The notes under the pieces were generated by a model. It saw only the letters and a program-made list of their open reading frames with translations. It searched no databases and was not told the DNA's origin. A DNA stretch of 64,000 bases from Dama dama. Its lineage: Eukaryota > Chordata > Mammalia > Artiodactyla > Cervidae. The translations under genes and the position numbers were made by a program. Shown here piece after piece: positions 55,201-64,000 of this stretch. Positions within the stretch are counted from its first letter, which is position 1. The number at the start of each line of letters is the position of its first letter. The stretch covers positions 34,209,001-34,273,000 of the forward strand of contig NC_083696.1 in assembly GCF_033118175.1 (NCBI RefSeq), read 5' to 3'.

Positions 55201-57640
55201 AAGGTGGGCTGTTGCATGTAGCACAGCGTAGCGTAAGCATAGCATAAGCATGCTTATGTATGCATGCATGCCATGTAGCATACAGCATGGCGTAAGCTCA
55301 GGAACACTCTCTCATCATTGTGATTGGCCCGGGACTAGGACAGGACATCGTTAGGGCCATTGAGAAATTCTCCCTACCCCAACAGATTCTTTTGCTTCCA
55401 ATGTCTGTAGTATGTGTGGACCTGCCTTTGCCCTCATGACTGATACACCTTGGCGATTACTGCAGTGTGCTTTTACCCCTAGGACCTGAGTTTCTTCTTT
55501 TTTAGAGAAACAGTTGGTATTTTGAAGCCATGTGGTGCCCTGAAGCCCAGCATAGTGACCAAAAATCAGCATTTAATGTTTCTGTCTGACTCTGAATGGC
55601 AGAGAAGCAAGGAAACGATTGCCTGTTATATCATTTTATAATCATTAAAGCTTCTCATTCAAGCTAAAATGATAAGGGCTGAGATGTTCAAGGCACTGTG
55701 TGTTTGAAGTCTCCTGGATCATGAAATGGGAAGTAATCTCTAATGTCCTAGTGCATCTGCTTTTTCCTGTCACAGCCAACTTCCAGGGAACATATTGATG
55801 TGTCTTGCCACCTCTGCTGGAAGCTCCCATGACTGGGAACTCATTACCTTACAATGCAGTCTATGCCATTCTTGGACAGGTCTATTTATTAAAAAAAAAA
55901 AAATCTTCCTTCTATTGGCCAATATTGGCTTCCTTCTGACTCACCCAGTGTAGCCATTTATGGTCTTTTGCCACATCAGATGCCTCTTTTCTCTTATGAA
56001 ATGTGGTTCAGAGGTTTAGAGGCAGGCATCAAGAGTTGGAGCATCTCTTCTTCAGCTAAACTCCAACTTTGCCAGGCAACGTGGTGCGTGGCCTTCTCTT
56101 CTGGTACGGGGTACTCCTTCGGAATGCAGGCTGGGTTGAGTGCGGGGACGTTCTCTATTGTCCTCACCACTGTATCCCTGGCTCCTAGCACAGTGCCTGA
56201 ACACAATAGATACCAGTCGATTTTTACTGATGGACCACAGTCTCCTTTGGAACTTGGGTGTTTGCATGTTCTTCCTGATTGACATTGCCCAGTCTTGCGA
56301 GCCATCCCTGGTCTCTACCTAGAAACAGTTACTATTTTCTGTCCTAAATCTTTGCCAGAACTAGGCACACAAACAAATAAAACAAGTTAATGATTCAGGT
56401 GCTTGAGAGAAGTTGCTTCCATAAGTAACACATTTTGGTTCTTGATTTAAATTGTATCTCATTTGGAACTGCAGCAGGAAGGAGGAGGTAACTTCATTAT
56501 AGAGAAAAGATCATATTAAACTCGGAATTGGTTTGCCTTCTCCTCTCTACTCAAGGGCATGGAGTCATTTAATCCGATGCATCGCTCAATGCAGGCACTT
56601 GCTGCAGGGATGGGAATGAAGTCCCACTGACAGTAAGAAATTCTTTTCCAGAGGAAGTAGATGTGGTTGCCTTGCTGCTTGTTTACATAGCAGTTGCCTT
56701 GGTACCTAAAGGTAGCAAATGTGGGTATTCGTGGTGGGTACTCAATAGAATATTCTAATATTACTGCTTTATTTAAAAGGCTTAGTTTTGTGTAATGTAA
56801 CTATTGACACATTTGCATCATTTTTCTCCAGGAAAAAGTGTAGGTAATTGTATCTGTAAGAAATTGCAAGTTAGAGCCCCTAGCTTGGTAGCTCAGCTCT
56901 GTAACCTGAATGCTCCTGTGAAAGAACGATCCACACATAAAAATTTCAGGATGTAGCTCTGCTCTTTGAAAAGTGAATGTGGTACCTTCTATGTAAAATA
57001 GGGGTCTTATCTTGTCTTTGTAACATTTCTCTTTCATTCTTCCAACAGATATTTACTGACTCCTGTAATATGTAGAGAAGTACAGATTTTAAGTAGAATT
57101 TTTAAAAGAAAATCTCTAGTTATATCCTTTAAGAGTGACAGAAAAGCAATTATAGAAAAGTCATTTATTGTGTTTTAATACTGTTTGATCATCAGACTAA
57201 ATTAGTTTGTTATTGACAACTTTGATCTGGAAATAATGTATTTCACACATATTATGCAAATCAATTAAAAATAGAGCTCACTATTCTAGGTAGGAAATTT
57301 CTGTTGTTTAGTTCTTTATTTGTTTTTTCTCCCAATAGTGTGCCTAATAATTAACTGACATGATTATACAACTTTGAATTGTAAGTTAAAGTGATAGATG
57401 CTAACTCCTATTTTCCATTTGTATCTTCTCCAAACTCATATTTCGCTGTCTTTAGATTTTTGCATGTGTTTAGAGTCCAAAGAATACATTAATTCTGCAA
57501 CCTTTTTAGCCAAATTTCATTGACTAATTAACTCAGTTATTCAGCAAACATGTGTCAGGCCTGCCTTGTGTTTAGATCACAGTGCTAGGGTTAGAGAGAA
57601 AAGAAACTATGAGATAGAGGAGACTTGCCTTAAATTTTTT
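55201..57640 (+). other. Intron 1, mostly unique sequence
   Basis: Contains the palindromic GCATAAGC/TGCATGC cluster at 55215-55295, a short L2-like end near 56135-56235 and otherwise unique AT-rich DNA. No exon recognised. Confidence 0.4.
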
Positions 57641-58205
57641 TTTTTAATGTTAACACATCCATCACCTCACATAATTATTTATTCATTTTTTTGTGGTAAG
57701 AAATTCAAGATCTACCTCTTAGCAACTTTCAAGTATGTAATACAGTATGGTTAACTATAGTCACCATGCTGTTCATCAGATCCCAAGAACTTATTCATCT
57801 AATAACTGGGAGTATATACCCTTTGACCCACATCACCCCATTTTCCCTACCTCAGCCCCTGCGACCACCACTCTACTCTTTGTTTCCATGAGTTTAGCTT
57901 TTTCTGGATTCCACATATAAGTGAGATCCTAAATTATTTGTCTTTCTCTGTCTGCATATTTTATGTAGCATAATGCCCTTGATTCATCTACATTGTTGCA
58001 AGTGACAGGATTTCCTTCTTTTTAATAGATGAATAATATTCCATTATGTATAAAACTATCACACATCTTTATCCATTCATTTGTGAATGGACTCTTAGGT
58101 TTCCATGTCTTGGCTATTGTAGACAGTGCTGCTATGAATGTTTGGCTACTGTAGATAGTGTTCTATGAACGTAGGTGTGCCGATATCTCTTTGAGATACT
58201 GGTCT
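57641..58205 (-). repeat. Old L1 3' end, antisense
   Basis: 3' UTR complement ('ttgtggtaagaaattcaaga') to the ORF2 C-terminus ('gacagtgctgctatgaatg'). Confidence 0.72.
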
Positions 58206-58429
58206 CCTTTAGAGGAGGCTTACCTGTAATGGCTCTGTAGAGCAGTAGGTCTCCAAGTGTGGTCATACCCCAATGTTGGTGTTGTGTATGTATGTGTGTG
58301 TGTCTGTGTGTACCCACATGCTTGTACATGCTGTACACATACTGATAGCCCTGGTATATGCGAGAGTAGGAAATGGACATTCATGACGATTTAAATAAAA
58401 TTAATGCACTTTGTTTTTCAGAGCAGTGT

Positions 58430-59260
58430 TTGGTATAGAGAAAAACTGTGTGGTATATACATAATTTCTACTACCCCTTCTCTGTCCTCTCACTCTCCTC
58501 TATTATTAACATTTTGCCTTAGTCTAGTACATTTGTTGCAATTGATGAACAAATATTGATACATTATTATTAATTTAACCCACAGTTAACATCAGGGTCA
58601 TTCTTTGTGTTGTATATACTTTGTTGGGTTTTGTCAAATGCAAAATGCATAATGTCCACAGTAACAGAGTCATATAGAATAGTTTCACTGCTCTAAAAAT
58701 CCTCTGATTTCTACCTTTTCATCCCTGCCTTCCTTCCTCCAAACTTAAGCAACCATTGAAAATTTTACGATTGTTTCTATAGTTTTTCCTTTTCTAGATG
58801 GTAGTGTAGTTGAAATAAGATATTCATAGCCTTTTTAGACTGGTTTCTTTCACTTAGCAATGTGCATTTAAGGTTCCTCCATGCCTTTTTATGACTTGTT
58901 GACCCATTGAATAGTAAATATTCCATTGCCTAGATGTGCTATGATTTGTTTATCTATTGGAGGACATCTTGGCTGTTCCTAAGTTTTGGCAATTGTGAAT
59001 AGAGGTTCTATAAACATCCATGTGCAGGTTGTTATGTGAATATAAGTTTTAAACTTATGTGACTAACTACTAAGGAACACAGTGCTGGATCATATTGTGA
59101 GATTATGTTTAGGCTGTAGATTCTGCCAAAGTGACCATAATATTTTATATTTCCACCAACAGTAAATGAGAGCTCCTGTTGCTCCACATCCCCACCAGCA
59201 TTACATCACAAACACCACATCACAAACATCACATCACAAACACCAGTTTGGTGTTGTGAG
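58430..59260 (-). repeat. Old L1M-type 3' end, antisense
   Basis: Resembles the 42008-42330 L1 ('cagttaacatcagggtcatt') and runs on to 'ggcaattgtgaatagag' and 'accaacagtaaatgagagc'. Near its end a 14-15 base unit ('acatcacaaacacc' type) is repeated three times at 59204-59248. Confidence 0.62.
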
Positions 59261-59309
59261 CATTTCGGATTTTAGCTACCTAATAGGTGTGTAGTCAGAT
59301 CACACTGTA

Positions 59310-60235
59310 GGATATTTGTTTATGTTAATTGAAGTAAATTTGATTATAAAGCTATGTAAGTTACAGGTGTATAATATAGTGATTCATACTTTTTAAAGTT
59401 TTTTCTTTTTAAAGTTTATACTCCATTTATAGTTATTATAAAATATTGACTATATTCTCTTATTGTATAATATATCCTTGTAACTTATTTTTAGACATAA
59501 TAGCTTATACCTTTTAATTCCTCACCCCTCAATTGCCTTTTTCCCTTCCCTCTCTCCAGTGATAACCACTAGTTTGTTCTCTATATGAATCTACTTCTTT
59601 TTTGTGCTATTCACTAGTTTGTTGTATTTTTTAGAGCCTACATATAAAGAGATATCATATAGTATTTATTGTTCTCTGTCTGACATTTCATTAGCATAAT
59701 ACCCTCCAATTCAAACCATGTTGTTGCAAATGGCAAAATTTCATTCTTTTTATTGCTCAGCACTATTCCATTGCATATATGTATATCTATATATCTGGAT
59801 ATAGATATGGATACCACATCTTTATCCATTCATCTGTTGATGAACACTTAGGTCGCTTCCATATCCTGGGGATTATAAATAGTGCTTCAGTGAATACTGG
59901 GGTCATGTATCTTTTCAAGTGAGTGTTTTAGGGTTTTTTTTGGATATATACCCAGGAGTAGAATTACTGGATCCTATGTAGTTCTATTTTTAATTTCTTA
60001 AGAAACCTCCATACAACTTTCCACTGTGGCCGCACCAATTTACATTCCCACCAACCATGTATGAGGATCCCTTTTTCTCCACATCCTCACCAACATTTGT
60101 TATTTGTGCTCTTTTTGATGCTAGCCATTCTGACAGAAGTGAGGTGATAGCTCATTGTAGTTTTCATTTGCATTTCCCTGATGATTAGCTATGTTCAGCA
60201 TCTTTTCGTGTGCCTGTTGGTTATCTGCATTTAGG
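59310..60235 (-). repeat. Old L1 3' end, antisense
   Basis: 3' UTR complement starting 'ttgaagtaaatttgattata', then 'ggatatatacccaggagtag' and 'catttccctgatgattagc', all standard antisense L1. Confidence 0.75.
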
Positions 60236-61097
60236 ATAAATTATTTTTTAACAGAGCAGCCTAGGCACCTGAGCCTCACAAATGCACTGCAGAGATAGGC
60301 AGGAGTGGAAAGCTGTGACATATTAATGCATTCCAAGTCCTGCACGATTCAAAAATAATTTTCTTCATCATCATTTGTATTCATTAATGTAGCTAGTTTC
60401 AGTCAAGTGTCAGAATTGATGAGCACTCTCAGAGGCCCTCTCACCCGCTCCACCATTCATACTGAATTTTTTTCCCCTTGCAGCACATCCTTCACTGATC
60501 CTCAGTTTTAGAGAGCTGGTCCTGTTGGGCTTTTCATCTTATTGTCAGTGCAGTGAGTTTGCAGCTGATTTGCCTGCAGGGGAAAAACATCTTGCTGGAG
60601 GTGTCTTCTGGTGTCATTTTGGACAGTACCTCATAGAGTGTGTGTTTATGTAGATGGTCCCTTGGAATTTTCTAGCTTGAGTTTGCTCTGGTGCCTGATG
60701 GAGGTCAGTGTCAGTAACAGTCATGATTGTCAGCTCACCAACTCTGCCTGTTTCAGGATTTTTGCATCTTGGTGGTAAAACCAAAGATCCAGAAAATCAA
60801 TAGGATATTCCCATGTTAGAGGTAACATACGCTTTGTACATCACGTCCCATCTCAAAAATCTTTTTAAAAGCCCTTCTAAAAAAATCTCAGAGCTATTTC
60901 TCCTAAGATTTGCTTTTCTCAGTTTTATCTCATTAATAGTAATTATAATATTAATTGGGAGAGGGTGCTGGGAGTCTTGTCTCAGAGCTGTTTTTGCATG
61001 GAAAATATACTTCTTTTGCTCTTATAAACATATGTGTGTATTGCTAATATAAAATATATGTCTGCATATGTATATTATTTATAATAAACATATGTAT
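60236..61097 (+). other. Intron 1, unique sequence
   Basis: No repeat or exon recognised. The right end is AT-rich with ATATGT-like words. Confidence 0.4.
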
Positions 61098-61312
61098 ATA
61101 TGCTTCCTGGTGGCTCAGTGGTAAAGAATTCACTTGCCAATGCAGGAAACTTGGGTATGCTCCCTGGGTCAGGAAGATCCCCTGGAGAAGGAAACGGCAA
61201 CCAGTTTGAGTATTCTTGCTTGGGAAATCCCATGGACAGAGGAGTCTGGCAAACTATAGTCCATGGGGTCACAAAGGAGTCAGACATGACTTAGAGACTA
61301 AACAACAACTAT
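61098..61312 (+). repeat. Bov-tA SINE, + strand
   Basis: 'gcttcctggtggctcagtgg' head, intact body and 'ggagtcagacatgacttag' end, followed by 'aaacaacaactat' and a long (CA)n tail. Confidence 0.9.
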
Positions 61313-61317
61313 ATCCG

Positions 61318-61322
<5 letters not shown>

Positions 61323-61371
<49 letters not shown>
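61323..61371. repeat. (CA)n microsatellite, tail of the Bov-tA
   Basis: About 24 uninterrupted CA units; the longest perfect dinucleotide run in the window. Confidence 0.96.
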
Positions 61372-61375
<4 letters not shown>

Positions 61376-61404
61376 TATAGAATTGTCTAGAGTATTCTAG
61401 GCCA

Positions 61405-61610
61405 GCACTGTCCAATAAAACTTCCCTGATGATGAAAATTTTCTGCACTGTCTACTATGATAGCCACTTGCCACATATGTCTATTAAACATCTGAAATGC
61501 AGCTAATGCAACTGAAGAACTGTATTTTTCATTTTTAATTAATTTAATGTAAATTATATGGTCCCATGTGCTTAATGGCTGAGAAATATAGGGGAGGACA
61601 TAGATTGCTT
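61405..61610 (+). repeat. MER5A-like hAT-Charlie element
   Basis: 'cagcactgtccaataaaact', 'gatagccacttgccacatat' and 'gcaactgaagaactgtattt' follow MER5A. Better preserved at the left than the copy at 23981. Confidence 0.8.
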
Positions 61611-61650
61611 GTTCAATGCTAACTCTTTCCTTTGGCAAATTCACAGATAT

Positions 61651-61757
61651 TTTATAGGAGGTAGAAATAAACTGCATTTGGAAACCTTTTGGCCTATTAA
61701 CTATTTTATAGGAGGTAGAAATAAAATAAATTTGGAAACCTTTTGGCCTATTAACTT
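61651..61757. repeat. 54 bp tandem duplication
   Basis: 'tttataggaggtagaaataa ... ggcctattaacta' occurs twice, at 61651-61704 and 61705-61757, with only a few differences near the middle. Confidence 0.9.
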
Positions 61758-62811
61758 TAACTATGAAATTTGAGATGTTTACTTAAAAATTTGTTTCTTG
61801 ATGTGATTTTCTGTGTCAAGTCTAGCCCCAGATAGTTCTTAAGAAGTTTGTAAATGATGCACAGGAGGTTTGAGGAACATGAAGAAGCTTCAGTCTTTCC
61901 CTTGATGTCCTCTGTGGGTTGGGATAAAGAGCCAAACAATGCTGAGCTTCAGAGTCCCATGTATAACAAGAACCACAGAGAATAATATACTGTTAAGAGT
62001 TCTAGTGTTAGTGATGGATGGGACTGAGCAGAGCTGTGGAATGAATTTCCTCTGCTCTGGAAATTTCTGATTCGGAAACCAGAGAAGTCAGGTGACTGGG
62101 CAATGTATTAGTCAGGACTGGCTAGGATATGCTGTGATAACAACAGGTTCAGCCTGAAATCTCAGGGACTTAATAGCACAAAGGCTCAGTTCTTGCTCTT
62201 TCCAAATCTAATGTCATTGGGCAGCTATTTAGAGCCTTTGTCCCTCATGCAGTAACTCTGTGATCCTGGCTGTTGCCATCTTGCTCTTTCATCATTGAAG
62301 CCACCAGGTTTCATGCAGGAGAGAAAAAGAGTGTGAATGGTGGCACACACCAGCTCTTAAGTGTTTAGACCCAAAAAGGACACAATCCCTTTTGCTCACA
62401 CTCCAGGGGCCAGTGCTTGACCTTGGCCTTGACTATGCAAGAGGGCTGTGGAATGTGGAGGAGCCCAGAGATATTTGGTAAGTTGCGAATTTGTTAAGCA
62501 ATTAGCAAATCCTCTGCATTTAAAAAATTCCAACAGTTTAGAATGATTTTGGAATTTTCAACTATTTCCATTAATTCCCTTAGATATAATTTGAGAGGTT
62601 GTACAAAATATTTTATCTTTAGGCTTTTGTTCCAGTTTGGAATTTACTGGGATACTCTGTTTATGTAAATTTGACTTCTGTTTCTTTTTAACATTTGGTG
62701 TTACAATGCTAATTCACCTTAAGATCCTTTGGGCACAGGCATTCATAGATTTAAAAGCAAATTATGATAAGTTTATTATCCAGTTGAGCAGTTTTAGTTC
62801 ACGTCTTTTGG
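61758..62811 (+). other. Intron 1, unique sequence plus an unassigned repeat
   Basis: Between 62105 and 62400 lies a degenerate pattern ('gctaggatatgctgtgataa', 'cttaatagcacaaaggctca') typical of an old mammalian repeat I cannot name. The rest looks unique. Confidence 0.4.
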
Positions 62812-62936
62812 GATGTCAATTGGAGAAGGGAATGGCAACCCACTCCAATATTCTTGCCTGGAGAATTCCATGGACAGAGGAGCCTGGCAGGCTACAGTCC
62901 ATGAGGTCACAAAGAGTTGGACGTGACTGAGTGATT
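62812..62936 (+). repeat. Bov-tA SINE, 5'-truncated
   Basis: Body and 3' end only, from 'attggagaagggaatggcaa' to 'gtgactgagtgatttacac'. Confidence 0.85.
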
Positions 62937-63103
62937 TACACTTTAAAATACAAATGGAAAGAGTATCGTACATAATTTCCTCAAGCTTGTACTGAAGTTG
63001 GACATTACTATAACATTTTAGAAGCATGCTTTGATTTGTTTTGTTTATTTTTAGCTTTGCAAAACCAAGTGTACTACAGATCCTGGTGAAATGCATTCTT
63101 CAT

Positions 63104-63164
63104 TCATAACAGCCAGCTTTATTTTTTTATTTTATTTTTATTTTTTTCATAACAGCCAGCTTTA
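63104..63164 (-). mobile_element. Tail-only insertion flanked by an 18 bp duplication
   Basis: 'tcataacagccagcttta' at 63104-63121 recurs exactly at 63147-63164. Between the two copies lie only 25 T-rich bases (63122-63146). This is the shape of a retrotransposition product reduced to its poly-A tail, here antisense. Confidence 0.7.
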
Positions 63165-63224
63165 AAGTGGCAAACATGGAGAAATCACTGTTTTTCCTAA
63201 ATCTCCTCTTTCTCCCATATCACA

Positions 63225-63600
63225 TCTTAAGCCAATCATCTGTTGATGGGCACTTGAGTTACTTCCATGCCTGGGCTATTGTAAATATTGCTGCTGTGAA
63301 CATTGAGGTGCATGTGTCATTTTGAACTGGAGTTTTCATTTATTTTCCAGATATATACCCAGGAGTGGAATTGCTGGATCATATGGTAGCCCTATTTTTA
63401 GTTTTTTAAGGAACCTCCATACTGTTCTCCATAGTAGCTGCACCAATTCACAATCCTACCAACAGTGTAGGAGGGTCCATTTTCTCTGTGTCTTCATTAG
63501 TGTTTGTAATTTGTACACATTTTCATGATGGGTATTCTGACTGGTGTGAGTTGATACCTCACTGTAATTTTGATTTGCTTTTCTCTAATAATTAGCAATT
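63225..63600 (-). repeat. L1 ORF2 C-terminal fragment, antisense
   Basis: Starts at 'ccaatcatctgttgatgggc' and runs through 'atatatacccaggagtgg' and 'accaacagtgtaggagggt'. No 3' UTR of its own; diverged. Confidence 0.72.
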
Positions 63601-63604
63601 AACA

Positions 63605-64000
63605 AGCACTTCTTTTTTTTCCTCTTAAAATTTTATTTATTTAAAATTAGAGGATAATTGCTTTCAGCATTGCATTGGTTTCTGCTGTATTACAGTGTGA
63701 ATCAGCCATAGGTATACATGTGTCCCCTCCCTCTTGACCCTCTCTCCCACTTCCCACCTCATCCCACTCTTCTAGGTTGTTGCCGAGCACCAAGTTGAGC
63801 TCCCTGCGTCACAGAGCAAATTTCCTCTGGATATCTGTTTTATATATGGTAATGTACATGTTTCAATGCTACTTTCTCAATTTGTCCCACCCTCTCCTTC
63901 CCCTCTGTTCTCTATGTCTACATAGAGACTCGTCTGTTCTCTATGTCTACATCTACTGCTGCCCTACAACTAGGTTAATCAGTGCCATTTTCTGGGATTC
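63605..64000 (-). repeat. L1 3' UTR, antisense, cut by the window edge
   Basis: Same layout as at 1290 and 25385: 'aattagaggataattgcttt', 'gtgaatcagccataggtata', then the C-rich block at 63723-63770. Confidence 0.7.

Larger units (their letters stand above)
6966..64000 (+). other. FRMD3: FRMD3 intron 1, 5' part (inferred)
   Basis: It begins with the GT donor after the first coding exon. No acceptor plus continuation of the FERM F1 lobe was seen on the + strand up to the end of the window. FRMD3 is known to have a very long first intron in mammals, so this is the likely reading. It contains only repeats and unique noncoding sequence as far as I can see. Confidence 0.75.

Noticed and set aside
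59204..59248. Three short direct repeats that could suggest a CRISPR-like array
   Set aside because: The units are 14-15 bases and adjoin directly without unique spacers, in a mammalian L1 fragment; a simple local duplication.
1..64000. tRNA-like heads in the Bov-tA and CHR SINEs
   Set aside because: They are SINE promoters; the 3' half of the cloverleaf is missing in each copy.

Overview
The window is mammalian nuclear DNA from a ruminant, most likely a bovid. The diagnostic signs are many copies of BovB (an RTE-clade LINE), many Bov-tA SINEs (a tRNA-Glu-like head joined to a BovB-derived tail), young L1 copies of the cattle L1_BT type, and older CHR-type cetartiodactyl SINEs. I cannot tell cattle from its close relatives by reading alone.

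Only one host protein-coding exon is recognisable. It is the first coding exon of FRMD3 (FERM domain containing 3, also called protein 4.1O) at 6819-6965 on the + strand. It lies in a dense CpG island (about 6190-7160) that serves as promoter and 5' UTR, and it ends at a clean GT donor in phase 0. Bases 1 to about 6190 are upstream flank, made of old L1, CHR, BovB and Bov-tA copies with stretches of unique sequence. Everything from 6966 to 64000 reads as the long first intron of FRMD3. I found no second exon, no RNA gene and no other host gene.

The intron divides as follows. From 7 to 26 kb it is mostly unique sequence with MIR, L2, MER5A, MER20, Bov-tA and BovB insertions. From 26.27 to 41.18 kb there is a 14.9 kb block of two young L1 elements, one nested in the other. 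The outer element (L1-A) is flanked by a 10 bp target duplication (26264-26273 and 41174-41183) and has disabled ORFs. Inside its ORF2 sits a second full-length L1 (L1-B, 27516-34906), flanked by a 16 bp target duplication (27500-27515 and 34907-34922). L1-B has both ORFs open and all visible catalytic residues in place, so it may be retrotransposition-competent. From 41 to 64 kb the intron is mostly old antisense L1 3' ends carrying BovB and Bov-tA insertions, plus hAT-type MER fragments and long CA/GT microsatellites.

All L1 copies I could orient lie on the minus strand, antisense to FRMD3. The main points for a second look are the nested intact L1, its shortened 3' UTR, the near-identical direct repeats it creates, a G-rich tandem array in the L1-A 5' UTR, a BovB reverse transcriptase with a damaged active-site box, a tail-only insertion flanked by an 18 bp duplication, and the weak start context plus upstream ORF of FRMD3.
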